A DNA stretch of 64,000 nucleotides from contig NZ_CP009498.1 in the NCBI RefSeq assembly GCF_001027545.1, positions 744,001 through 808,000 on the forward strand. Direction: 5' to 3'. The notes beneath the pieces were generated by a model that ran no database searches, was not told where the DNA came from, and worked only from the letters and a program-made list of their open reading frames with translations. This stretch comes from Endomicrobium proavitum. Lineage in GTDB: Bacteria > Elusimicrobiota > Endomicrobiia > Endomicrobiales > Endomicrobiaceae. How positions within the stretch are numbered: position 1 is the first letter of the stretch; every line of letters starts with the position of its first letter. Shown in pieces: positions 9,180-17,358 of the stretch. Made by a program: the position numbers and the translations under genes.

Positions 9180-12100
9180 TTAATAATATAATGTTATGCT
9201 TTTTGCCAAAACGTCTCTTACTTTTTGCGCGGCTTGCGACGCAATAACGCTTCCGTTAATAATTTGTTTGCTGTTATCTTTCCAGACTATTTCTATTTTT
9301 TTAATTTTCGCGTCTTTGGAATACGTGCTTAATTTTTTAGGGTTTACATAAGTTACGTCGGTGCTGCAGAAAAGTTTAAAAGAAAACTTTCCGTCTTTTG
9401 TAAAAAACGAAGAATGTATTACGGGCTTAAATTCAAGAGAAAGCTTGCCGTTTTCAAAAGAAAAAGGTTTATCGCCAACGGTCATTCTAAGCCACATATC
9501 TATAAGCTCCGCCGCAGAACCGGACAAGCGCGCAACAAAACCTCTTCCGTGGTTTTTTGCGTCAGCAAAAGCGCTTGAACAAATGAATGAAGAATTTTCA
9601 AGTATGCTTCTGCCGTAAACTTTAGGGTCGGTAAAACAAACAAGCCCCGTTTTTATCTCTTTAAAGAATTCGTCGTAATGCCCCGACTTTAAAATTTCAA
9701 GAAGATATTTGTAAGCCATGTGCATAAAAACAGATTCGTTTTCAAGCCAGCCGGGCAAAAACACTCTTGTTCTTCCTATTTCCAAAGATTCTGGTTTTAA
9801 CGATTCGTTTACTTTAAACATTCCAAGCTTCTTGTCGTAAACGTTGCTGGCTCTCATTTTCTGAATATGTTTGAGAATTGTTTCTTTATTTTTTTCGGAT
9901 TTTAAATAATGAACTTCCCCTTCCAAAAACAACGGAAGCGGCGAACGTTGAAATTTTAAAACTTTAACGCACGGCAGCCCGTTTGCGTTTTTAGAATTTA
10001 TCTGCCGATATTTAACGGCTTCGTATCTGAAGTATGTAAAATAGAGTCCGCTTTTCGGGTCAAGAGCTTTTTTCAAGCCTTCGTTTATTTTTTTAATTCC
10101 CGCGTTTAAAAACAAAATTATGTCTTGAGCGTTGAAAGTTTTTTCCGCTCCCGATATACCCGTAAAAACTTTAGCGCGGTAATTTTCTTTAAGCGTTTCG
10201 GCTTCATTCCAAAAACTAAAAGCGTCAAGTTTTGTATTGAGAAGTTTAGCCAAACCGTAAACAAGTCGCGCCGTTTCTTCTGGAATTGAAACTTTTTCCG
10301 ACGGATTTTTTTCAAGAACGCTTTTAAAGTATTCAATAAATCTTTTAAGCTCAAAAGTTTCGCATACCGACGAGCCGAATATTCCGGGAAGTCCGTTAAG
10401 AGAATCATACCAGCCCGGCTTGTCCGATTCCATTTCTATGCCTATTCCGTCGGGGTCAAGGCAGGAAAGTTTTACGGAAATCATCGTTAAAAATTTTGAG
10501 GCAAGATTATTTTGATATACGCTGCCTGTGCCGTTTTTTGTTCTTAAAGCGTTGGGGTTAACTTTTCGGGATTTAATTAAAGCCGTTTTCTCGTCGCTTT
10601 TTACAACGGCTGCGTATCTTCTAACTTTACCGTCTGAAGTCAAAACGTGTTTTTTATCCCTTGGAACAACGTAATGATTGCAATCGTAATACGTATAAGT
10701 TTTATCTTTAAAAACTACGTCGCTTTCTTTTTCCGGATAAATTGCAAGGAAGCTGTCTAATAAATCTAAATTATACGTCCAATGATCTACCCAAAAACCT
10801 TCTCCGTGTTCCGCGTCGTTTATAACCTGCGCGTTAACTACGGCTTTGGCTACAAACTCTTCAAGCGATACTTTTATCTTGATTTTTTCGCCGGTCAAAA
10901 ACATGGCAAGCTGCCCGGGTTCAAAACCTTTTTTGAAAAACTCTTCAACTTTCTTTTTATCGGAATTATTTACAATCTGCGCGGCAATATTTTTGTAATA
11001 AGGGTTTTTAACGTCAATAATGTAGTAAGCGCCTTTTACCACAAGCGGATTGTTTGCGTCTATTTGTATAAGGTTATAAAAAATCTTTACCGCGCTTGCG
11101 CCCATTTTAGGATTAAAGAAAATATCTTTTCTTCTGTTTTGATTTACATCGCGAAAATTTCCGTTGCCTTGAGAATAATAGTTCGGCGAAACCTGAAACT
11201 CGTTGTAATCTCTTTCAAGGTCGCCGTGCTTTCTTGAATACACATAATAAGACGCGGATTTATCGCCGTCTTTAAAAGTTATCGGATACCCGCCTCTCAT
11301 AACGTTGTCAAGATAAGTTTGGCGGATATATTTGTCAAAATTATTTGACGCGGATTTTGTCGCCACGTTATCGGTAATAGAGTTAATAAGTTTTTTATTG
11401 TCCGCAATTTTATTTTCAAAATATTTCGGCGTAGCCTTGTTAACAAAAGCATTCAAAGCCGCAACGCTTTCAATATGCCCCGCCGCAGAGTAAAGAGTAA
11501 AACTTTTTTTAGCCGCAAGTTTAACCGAGGCGTAACTAAACGCGCACGGATATTTATTGTCGGCAAACTGATGTTTGGGATATTGAAATTTCTTATCGTA
11601 AGAGAAGAATTCCCTAGGATATTCAAAACTTAAATCGCTTCCGAACAAAACCTGCGGGTCTATTATAACGCCTGCTTTTTTTTCAGATTTTCCGTCCGAA
11701 ACTTTTCCGAAATAAAAATTTCCCTCGTGAATTTCAACAACTTCCGCGCTGTCTGCGGTATCTACTCTTAAACGAAAAAACGGATTTCCGGTTTTTTCAA
11801 AATTATCCACAGTAGTCCAAGCCTGAATTGTGGTGCTCATAAATTTCTGCGCCCACTGGCTTACAAAGTAAGGAATAAGTTTCGGCATACCGTCGGCAAT
11901 TTCTATTTCAAGATTTGCTTTTGAGATATTTTCCACGTTCACGCTTCTAAGCAGCGCGGCGACGGGCTCGTTGGGAAGAGTCGCGTATCTGACGGTTATT
12001 TTTATTCCCAATGTTTCGTTTACTTCTTCAATAGACATATCCGACGACGTTATAAACATTGTCTGTTTAACGGGGTAACATGGGTTTACTTTAAACGCTT

Positions 12101-12395
12101 CGTAATTTATTGTTTTGCCGGATTTTTTTATTTTAAGAAAAGTTCTAAAACCTAAAGTTGAAACAAGCGTGTAGGCGGTATTTGCGGGATAAAATTCCAT
12201 TATCGCCTGATTTTTATTTTTTATGCCGAATGTAGAAACGCCCTGCGCGCGGTTGACGTAATACGCCCACATGGGTATGCCCTTAAGCCCTGCAATTCCC
12301 GGGAAGAAACTTGCAAAAGAAGGAGCCGCATTATAATTTTCAATAACAAACGTTCCGTCGTCTTTTAAATAGTAATTAACTTTTTGCCCGCTCAT
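9180..12395 (-). CDS. GH94-like glycoside phosphorylase (cellobiose-phosphorylase-related)
   Basis: About 1071 aa with no signal peptide, so cytoplasmic. The N-terminal part (PGIAGLKGIPMW, IMEFYPANTAYT, GFRTF) is a beta-sandwich like those of the GH94/GH149/GH161 group, followed by an (alpha/alpha)6 barrel. GWYDSLNG at about residue 664 takes the place of the GH94 DWND motif, with its Asp as probable general acid. Family enzymes split beta-glucosidic bonds with phosphate to give glucose 1-phosphate; the linkage cannot be told here. I place the start at the second ATG (12395): its ribosome site GAGGTG lies inside the codons that would follow the ATG at 12407. First gene of the probable operon with the secreted enzymes at 9169 and 7151. 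Confidence 0.7.
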   Translation of the reverse strand: MSGQKVNYYLKDDGTFVIENYNAAPSFASFFPGIAGLKGIPMWAYYVNRAQGVSTFGIKNKNQAIMEFYPANTAYTLVSTLGFRTFLKIKKSGKTINYEAFKVNPCYPVKQTMFITSSDMSIEEVNETLGIKITVRYATLPNEPVAALLRSVNVENISKANLEIEIADGMPKLIPYFVSQWAQKFMSTTIQAWTTVDNFEKTGNPFFRLRVDTADSAEVVEIHEGNFYFGKVSDGKSEKKAGVIIDPQVLFGSDLSFEYPREFFSYDKKFQYPKHQFADNKYPCAFSYASVKLAAKKSFTLYSAAGHIESVAALNAFVNKATPKYFENKIADNKKLINSITDNVATKSASNNFDKYIRQTYLDNVMRGGYPITFKDGDKSASYYVYSRKHGDLERDYNEFQVSPNYYSQGNGNFRDVNQNRRKDIFFNPKMGASAVKIFYNLIQIDANNPLVVKGAYYIIDVKNPYYKNIAAQIVNNSDKKKVEEFFKKGFEPGQLAMFLTGEKIKIKVSLEEFVAKAVVNAQVINDAEHGEGFWVDHWTYNLDLLDSFLAIYPEKESDVVFKDKTYTYYDCNHYVVPRDKKHVLTSDGKVRRYAAVVKSDEKTALIKSRKVNPNALRTKNGTGSVYQNNLASKFLTMISVKLSCLDPDGIGIEMESDKPGWYDSLNGLPGIFGSSVCETFELKRFIEYFKSVLEKNPSEKVSIPEETARLVYGLAKLLNTKLDAFSFWNEAETLKENYRAKVFTGISGAEKTFNAQDIILFLNAGIKKINEGLKKALDPKSGLYFTYFRYEAVKYRQINSKNANGLPCVKVLKFQRSPLPLFLEGEVHYLKSEKNKETILKHIQKMRASNVYDKKLGMFKVNESLKPESLEIGRTRVFLPGWLENESVFMHMAYKYLLEILKSGHYDEFFKEIKTGLVCFTDPKVYGRSILENSSFICSSAFADAKNHGRGFVARLSGSAAELIDMWLRMTVGDKPFSFENGKLSLEFKPVIHSSFFTKDGKFSFKLFCSTDVTYVNPKKLSTYSKDAKIKKIEIVWKDNSKQIINGSVIASQAAQKVRDVLAKSITLYY

Positions 12396-12454
12396 TTTAC
12401 ACCTCATAATATAAATTAAGATTTATTTACTATGCAATTAAAATCAACTTGTAA

Positions 12455-12463
12455 ATTATAGCA
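12455..12463 (-). promoter_or_regulatory. Extended -10 promoter for the GH94-like operon
   Basis: Minus-strand TGCTATAAT, a perfect -10 with the TG extension, about 60 bases before the ATG at 12395. No good -35 is visible at 16-18 bases. Confidence 0.55.
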
Positions 12464-12590
12464 AAAATAATTATGCAAATTCTATGATAAAGCTAAAAAA
12501 ACAATGGTAAAAATACCATTTTTTATACTAATTAGGAGCATGATAGGCAAACATTTAAATTACCAAGTAAAATTTATTATAATTTTGTTT

Positions 12591-12977
12591 ATGAAAAAAC
12601 TCGGACGAATTATTATTCCGTTAAAACATTTGCCTCAACAACATGAGTTGGAAACGGCTCAATTCTTTGCTAATCATGGAAAAATAGTTGAATTTATTAT
12701 GCCAAACCGTTCCAAAGGTATAAAAAATGCCGATATAAAAATGGATTCTATTTTATGGGAAATTAAATCTCCGTTTAATGACAGCCAACGCACAATAGAA
12801 CATCTTTTAAGAAAAGCTCTTAAACAATCTAAAAATATTATCTTTGATTTGCGCAGACTCAAGGTATCAGATGCTAAATGTATTACCCAAATAAAATATC
12901 AGTTTAAACTTATTAAAGGTATAAACCGTATAATTATTATTACAAAGTATCACAATATTCTTGACTTTAAGAAATGA
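12591..12977 (+). CDS. Orphan CdiA-CT-like PD-(D/E)XK nuclease
   Basis: 128 aa from the ATG at 12591 (MKKLGRIIIP); the frame is open back to 12504. It matches the tRNA-nuclease type C-terminal toxin domain of CdiA: HELETAQFFANHGKIVEF, then ADIK-(x)6-WEIKSP giving the D...E-x-K site, then SQRTIEHLLRKA..QS and NIIFDLRR. In CDI systems such domains cleave tRNA or DNA in a neighbouring cell and are paired with an immunity protein. Here the domain stands alone, with no CdiA body, secretion signal or adjacent small immunity gene visible. No Shine-Dalgarno lies before 12591, but TATAAT ends seven bases upstream, which would give a nearly leaderless mRNA. The ATG at 12540 has GGAG only one base away, which is too close. 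It is the only long gene on the plus strand in the window. Confidence 0.6.
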   Translation: MKKLGRIIIPLKHLPQQHELETAQFFANHGKIVEFIMPNRSKGIKNADIKMDSILWEIKSPFNDSQRTIEHLLRKALKQSKNIIFDLRRLKVSDAKCITQIKYQFKLIKGINRIIIITKYHNILDFKK

Positions 12978-13001
12978 TTTTACTATACTTCCACTCAAGA
13001 G

Positions 13002-13045
13002 GGCGTCACCTTTGCTGGATAGCTTAGGTCACGCCTTCACTTTTT
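13002..13045 (+). terminator. Imperfect hairpin with T-run after the nuclease gene
   Basis: GGCGTcACCT (13002-13011) pairs with AGGTcACGCC (13026-13035) with one C-C mismatch and is followed by TTCACTTTTT. It lies 25 bases past the plus-strand stop. Confidence 0.4.
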
Positions 13046-13090
13046 ATAAACCCAGTAAAATTTTAACACATTCATTTTAAGCATTGACGG

Positions 13091-13116
13091 AGCGCAAAAG
13101 TTGCGCTTCGTTTTTT
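13091..13116 (+). terminator. Rho-independent terminator (plus strand)
   Basis: AGCGCAA (13091-13097), loop AAG, TTGCGCT (13101-13107), then TCGTTTTTT. The T-run is on the plus strand, so it ends transcription from the nuclease side against the convergent HNH gene. Confidence 0.7.
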
Positions 13117-14191
13117 AAATCCCTGATTTTCTGCGGTTACAATCCTTGCAAAGCATTTGGCAATTTACAGAAGTCGTCTTACCGCCTTCATGCCAAGGAG
13201 TAATATGGTCTGCTTCCATTTCATTTATTTCAAAATGGGTTTTGCATTTCTGACAAATACCTTTTTGCTTCTCATATACTTCGCGTTTTTGATTATCTGT
13301 AAATGAACGAATGTTTAAATATTTTTCTTCGCCGCTTAAAACATAAGGATAAATCCCTGATTTTTTTGTAACATCATCATCCATCATTAGCTTGACAATT
13401 TCTTTTTCTAACTCATTAGCATCTAATTTTTTATCTTTATAATTATTATAAAGCTCTCCCCAAGCCACTCCTTTCATTTCTTTTCTGTATTTTGGAAATA
13501 TGATTTTTACCCAATTAATAACATTTTGAAAATACAGCCATAACTCGTTTGCATTTGAATCGTGTTGATGATTTGACATATAAGCTTCAATACTTCTTTT
13601 AGAAATCCAACTGATAGCTGTTTCCAAATATTCTTGACGATTTGCCGAACCGCTTAAATAATCATCTCCAATTTTTGGACGACTGTTTTTAGAAAAATAT
13701 CTTTTAGCGTCAGAAATCCACGAACCTGCATATACTGCATTTCTCAATTCTTGTTCCGTCAGTTTTTCCCCTGCAATATTTATAGTTTCAAACCATTTCA
13801 ATTTTTCGGAATCCGAACCGCTGCAAATATAAACCATCAATTTATAATTTAAAATTTTCTCTTTTTCGTCATCTTGTAAACTGTGAAAATATTTAAACAT
13901 ATAAGAAAAATCGCCATTGACATATTGGCAAACGGAAATCGTTCTTTGCTGACCGTCTATAACCTCGTAATTTCCGTCTTCACGAACTGACCAATACATA
14001 ACATTTAAAGGGAAATCTTTTGTAATTGTATCAATAACCGCATCGCGCTGCTTATCTTTATAAATAAATTCTCGTTGATAAGGTGGGCGAATATCTAATT
14101 TGCCACCAAACCCTACAACTCCGTTTTCGGCATTGTCTTTATAACCATTTGATAATTCTTTAACAGTGATTTCTTTAAGTTCTATTTTCAT
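13115..14191 (-). CDS. DUF262-HNH endonuclease
   Basis: 358 aa. The N-terminal DUF262 (ParB/Srx-like, GmrS-like) domain has the hallmark DGQQRT at about residues 79-84. The C-terminal HNH nuclease (about 300-358) has CQKC, then EADHITPWHEGG, NCQMLC and CKDCN, i.e. two zinc-type Cys pairs around the catalytic His. DUF262-HNH proteins are found as modification-dependent or methyltransferase-paired restriction enzymes. It starts one base after the methyltransferase stop, with GGAG nine bases before its ATG, so the two form one operon. It is most likely the restriction half of the pair; cleavage specificity is unknown. Confidence 0.8.
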   Translation of the reverse strand: MKIELKEITVKELSNGYKDNAENGVVGFGGKLDIRPPYQREFIYKDKQRDAVIDTITKDFPLNVMYWSVREDGNYEVIDGQQRTISVCQYVNGDFSYMFKYFHSLQDDEKEKILNYKLMVYICSGSDSEKLKWFETINIAGEKLTEQELRNAVYAGSWISDAKRYFSKNSRPKIGDDYLSGSANRQEYLETAISWISKRSIEAYMSNHQHDSNANELWLYFQNVINWVKIIFPKYRKEMKGVAWGELYNNYKDKKLDANELEKEIVKLMMDDDVTKKSGIYPYVLSGEEKYLNIRSFTDNQKREVYEKQKGICQKCKTHFEINEMEADHITPWHEGGKTTSVNCQMLCKDCNRRKSGI

Positions 14192-14192
14192 T

Positions 14193-15125
14193 TTAGCTTG
14201 CTCCTATTCTTTTGTTTCTAATATAAATTCTTCGATATAAAGTTTTACCGTTTACAACATTATCCAAATTTCCCAATATCCCCCAATGATCCAATTGTAT
14301 AATCTCAAACTGTTCAGGGTTATATTTATCAAGAAAAGTTATTGGTACGCCCATAACGCCTGAATAATCAACAGGGATATTGGCTGTTTTTGAAACTTCA
14401 ATGGCGTCATAATTATCATAATTGGGATAATCTGTTGTGTTGTATCTTTTATAGAGAATTAAATCTTCGTGACGCTTTGTAGTGTCAAGATTTGTAAACC
14501 AAAAACTTCTCGCTCCTTCAGCAAGACCATTATTAGTATTAAACCAACGAACGCAATTATACCCAAGCCATACTTTATTTTCTTTAATTAATTTAAATAT
14601 TTCTTTATAACTAATAGAATTATTATTTCCAATAATCAAAAATTTCTTATTGTATTCAACAAGTTGAGCGACATATTCTCTAAAAAGAGAAAACGGTGGG
14701 TTTGTTACTACGATATCTGCTTGTTTTAACAGTTCAATGCATTCTTCACTTCTAAAATCTCCATCACCTTTTAGGCATTTTATTCCAATTTCTAATGGAT
14801 CAGGGACATTGTTCCCGTTTTTATCACCGTAATACTCTAAATAAATGGCTTTTTCAGAGTTATTTTTACTGAATAAATCCATATCTTGATTTTTATAACA
14901 GATAGCAATGAGTTTTTTTAATTTGAATTTTTCAAAATTGTAGGAAAAGAAATGGAAGAAATTACTTACTCGCGGGTCGTCGCAATTGCATAAAACAACT
15001 TTATCTTTAAATTGCCCTTTATAATGTTTAAGTTCTTTTTCTATATCAGAAAGTTGAGTATAAAATTCATCATTTTTGGCATTTTTGGCATTGTGGAGAT
15101 TGGAATTTAAGTTCTTGGAAGCCAT
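14193..15125 (-). CDS. EcoRI-family adenine-specific DNA methyltransferase
   Basis: 310 aa. It begins with an N6-methyltransferase-type entry motif (NAKNDEFYTQ) and has the catalytic motif IV NPPF in VVTNPPFSLFREY (about residue 145), in the arrangement of the EcoRI methylase family rather than of Dam or type I HsdM. It would transfer methyl from S-adenosylmethionine to adenine N6 and protect sites from the DUF262-HNH partner. The ATG at 15125 has AGAGGGG six bases upstream; that ribosome site can itself be paired in a hairpin (15128-15161). It is preceded by an unusually structured leader and separated from purB by a terminator. Confidence 0.8.
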   Translation of the reverse strand: MASKNLNSNLHNAKNAKNDEFYTQLSDIEKELKHYKGQFKDKVVLCNCDDPRVSNFFHFFSYNFEKFKLKKLIAICYKNQDMDLFSKNNSEKAIYLEYYGDKNGNNVPDPLEIGIKCLKGDGDFRSEECIELLKQADIVVTNPPFSLFREYVAQLVEYNKKFLIIGNNNSISYKEIFKLIKENKVWLGYNCVRWFNTNNGLAEGARSFWFTNLDTTKRHEDLILYKRYNTTDYPNYDNYDAIEVSKTANIPVDYSGVMGVPITFLDKYNPEQFEIIQLDHWGILGNLDNVVNGKTLYRRIYIRNKRIGAS

Positions 15126-15340
15126 ATTGTCCCCTCTGTGTGTAATTTGGTATTGGGGACAAAAAAAACGGCGAACTTACCCATGATGTCTTACTCCCAT
15201 GAATAAAGTTCGCCGTAGGTCGCCCTATGTCAAAATGACATAGGACTCCCTATATGAGGCGAACTTTTTTGGGGTAAGACATTGTCTATGCTTTCACATA
15301 GACAGGATTGGGGCATTACCCCAACACCAAAAAAGTATCA
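15125..15340 (-). promoter_or_regulatory. Structured attenuator-like leader of the restriction-modification operon
   Basis: Read on the minus strand from 15340 down, the leader offers: hairpin 15308-15324 (GGGG/CCCC); hairpin 15283-15304 (TGTCTATG/CATAGACA); segment C AAGTTCGCC (15258-15266); hairpin 15224-15244; segment A' CGGCGAACTT (15206-15215); and segment A AAGTTCGCCG (15169-15178) followed by eight T (15161-15168). A' with A is a complete intrinsic terminator. A' with C, extended by ATGTCTTAC (15274-15282) with GTAAGACAT (15186-15194), is a mutually exclusive antiterminator. A third stem, TGTCCCC/GGGGACA (15155-15161 with 15128-15134), covers part of the methyltransferase ribosome site, and the 5' segment 15319-15330 can pair 11 of 12 bases with 15147-15158 to free it. 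A ten-codon leader peptide (MSYPKKVRLI) would start at 15282. Confidence 0.6.
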
Positions 15341-15361
15341 AGTTATTTAAGCGTTTTTCAA
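15334..15361 (-). promoter_or_regulatory. Candidate promoter for the leader
   Basis: Minus-strand TTGAAA (15356-15361), 16 bases, GATACT (15334-15339). Imperfect but correctly spaced and placed just upstream of the structured leader and just after the purB terminator. Confidence 0.45.
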
Positions 15362-15415
15362 CACCGACATTTACTAATATTCCCTTTTATTTTTTTATCT
15401 TTTAAAATAACAAAC

Positions 15416-15435
15416 AAAAACAGCTTGCTGTTTTT
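15416..15435 (-). terminator. Intrinsic terminator of the purD-purB operon
   Basis: Perfect hairpin AAAAACAGC / GCTGTTTTT with a two-base loop, eight bases after the purB stop. The T-run works in either direction, but only purB approaches it. Confidence 0.85.
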
Positions 15436-15436
15436 A

Positions 15437-15453
15437 TTACTTGTTACTTGTTC
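15437..15453 (-). repeat. Heptamer repeat over the purB stop codon
   Basis: Minus strand CAAGTAA CAAGTAA TAAAAAC. Two exact heptamers of the same family as those at 26446, 37226, 40545 and 44855. The first carries the purB TAA stop. Confidence 0.55.
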
Positions 15454-16742
15454 TTAAACGTTCTTTTAAAAATATAATTTACATTTTTATACTGCTGGTT
15501 TAAATCGCAGTCTCTTTTAATTTCTGCGGCGGAAAGATATTTTTTAATATCCGGACTATTCAAACAAACTTCTTCAAGAGAAACTTTACCGGCTCTTGCG
15601 GCAAATGCCGCAGCCTGCACCATAGCGTAAGCGGCTTCTCTTGAAAGACCTTTGTCAACAAGAGAAAGAAGCAAAGTTCCCGAAAAAATTACGTCTTTTG
15701 TTTTATTGAGATTTGCCGTCATATTTTCAGGGTAAACGTTAAGCCCTTCCAAAAGATACTGCATTCTTTTAAGCATATAATGCGCAACCGTTGAAGCGTC
15801 GGGAAGCATTATTCTTTCCGTGGAGGAATGACTGATATCTCTCTCGTGCCATAACGCACAGTTTTCAAGCGCAGTTACCGCGTATCCGCGGAGAAGTCTT
15901 GCAAGTCCGCAAATATTTTCTGAAATTATCGGGTTTCTTTTGTGCGGCATTGCGGAAGAACCTTTCTGACCTTTTGTAAAAGGCTCTTCGGCTTCGGCAA
16001 CTTCGGTTCTTTGCAAATGTCTTATTTCTACCGCAATTCTTTCAAGCGCCGCGCCAAGCTGCGCTATTGTTGAAAAATAAACGCTGTGTCTGTCGCGGGG
16101 AACTATCTGCGTGGAAACAGGCTCGGGCTTTAATCCTAATTTTTGGCAAACGTATTTTTCTACCCGAGGGTCTAAATGCGCCATGGTGCCTACGGCTCCG
16201 GAAATTTTTCCGTAACTTACGGTTTCAAGGGCAAATTTTAATCTTTCAACCGTTCTTTGAATTTCCGTGTACCAACCTGCGACTTTTAAGCCAAACGTTG
16301 TTGGTTCGGCGTGCACGCCGTGAGTTCTTCCCATTATCGGCGTCATCTTATATTTTTTTGCGAGTTTTGCAAGTATTACGGCAAGCTTTTTTGTTTCGTC
16401 TATCAAAAGAATAGTCGCCTGTCTCATTTGAGCGCCGGTGGCGGTATCAAGCACATCGGAAGACGTCATTCCCAAATGCAAAAATCTTCCGGCGGGGCCT
16501 GTGGTTTCAACAACCGCAGATAAAAAAGCTATAACGTCGTGCTTAACGGTAAGCTCTATCTCGTTAATTCTTGCAACATTTATTTTTGCTTTTTTCTTAA
16601 CGGTATCAACCGCTTTTTTAGGAACCGCGCCAAGCTTAGACATGGCTTCCGCAGCAAAAATTTCAACATTTAACATCTGCTGAAATCTGTTTTCGTCAGA
16701 CCAAATAGCCGCCATTTCCGGCTTTGTGTATCTTGGAATCAT
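15444..16742 (-). CDS. purB: Adenylosuccinate lyase
   Basis: 432 aa. It carries out two steps, SAICAR to AICAR and adenylosuccinate to AMP, releasing fumarate. The fumarase/aspartase superfamily signature SSAMPHKRNPI is complete, TSSDVLDTATG and GRTHGVHAEPTT are present, and the length is normal. Last gene of the purD operon: it starts directly after the purN stop (TAAATG), and its own stop lies in a heptamer repeat followed at once by a strong terminator. The last residues KNK are encoded partly by the repeat. Confidence 0.96.
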   Translation of the reverse strand: MIPRYTKPEMAAIWSDENRFQQMLNVEIFAAEAMSKLGAVPKKAVDTVKKKAKINVARINEIELTVKHDVIAFLSAVVETTGPAGRFLHLGMTSSDVLDTATGAQMRQATILLIDETKKLAVILAKLAKKYKMTPIMGRTHGVHAEPTTFGLKVAGWYTEIQRTVERLKFALETVSYGKISGAVGTMAHLDPRVEKYVCQKLGLKPEPVSTQIVPRDRHSVYFSTIAQLGAALERIAVEIRHLQRTEVAEAEEPFTKGQKGSSAMPHKRNPIISENICGLARLLRGYAVTALENCALWHERDISHSSTERIMLPDASTVAHYMLKRMQYLLEGLNVYPENMTANLNKTKDVIFSGTLLLSLVDKGLSREAAYAMVQAAAFAARAGKVSLEEVCLNSPDIKKYLSAAEIKRDCDLNQQYKNVNYIFKRTFKNK

Positions 16743-17348
16743 TTACTTTTCCGCCTTTTCCATATTTTCAATTACTTTTTTTATAGCTTCGGGATAAATC
16801 TGATGTTCTATTGCTAAAACTTTTTTCGCAACAGCCTGAGAAGTATCTTTCGGCAGCAGTTCAACTTCACGCTGTAAAATTATTTTCCCCGTATCGTAAG
16901 TTTCGTCGGCAAAATGAACCGTTGCGCCGGATTTCGTTTCTTTTGCAGACACAACGGCTTCATGCACGTGATGACCAAACATTCCCTGCCCGCCGTATTT
17001 AGGAAGCAGCGCCGGATGAATATTTAAAATTTTTTCCGGATAAGCGTCTAAAATATTTTTGCCGATAATTCTCATATATCCGGCAAGACAAATTAAATCA
17101 GCTTCTGCTTCTTTAAGTTTTTTCAAAATATCCGCGTTATAAGTTTTGTCGTCGCTGTAATAATTTCTTTCTATGCAAAAAACTTTTATTTTTTCTTTTT
17201 CGGCGCGCTCCACGGCATAAGCGGTAACATTATTTGAAACGACAAGCGCAACTTTCGCAAGCCCTTTCAAAATTCCTTTTTTTGTAGAATCTATTATAGA
17301 CTGCATATTAGACCCGCCGCCGGAAACCAAAACCGCAATTCTTATCAT
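16743..17348 (-). CDS. purN: Phosphoribosylglycinamide formyltransferase
   Basis: 201 aa. Transfers formyl from 10-formyl-tetrahydrofolate to GAR, the third step of IMP synthesis. SGGGSNMQSI binds phosphate, and the catalytic region HPALLPKYGG with the following ATVHFADETYDTG is intact. The start has AAGGA seven bases upstream. It lies ten bases after the glycosyltransferase gene and abuts purB. No formate-dependent PurT is seen in the window. Confidence 0.95.
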   Translation of the reverse strand: MIRIAVLVSGGGSNMQSIIDSTKKGILKGLAKVALVVSNNVTAYAVERAEKEKIKVFCIERNYYSDDKTYNADILKKLKEAEADLICLAGYMRIIGKNILDAYPEKILNIHPALLPKYGGQGMFGHHVHEAVVSAKETKSGATVHFADETYDTGKIILQREVELLPKDTSQAVAKKVLAIEHQIYPEAIKKVIENMEKAEK

Positions 17349-17358
17349 ATAAATATCC

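Noticed and set aside
9361-9618. Plus-strand frame of 85 codons inside the GH94-like gene
   Set aside because: Antisense shadow of a well-supported gene with no ribosome site.
12405-12407. ATG at 12407 as start of the GH94-like gene
   Set aside because: Its next codons contain the GAGGTG that serves the ATG at 12395.
15125-15361. Retron-type RNA or integron attC site
   Set aside because: No reverse transcriptase or integrase gene is nearby, and the pairings fit terminator/antiterminator logic ending in a T-run just before a gene.
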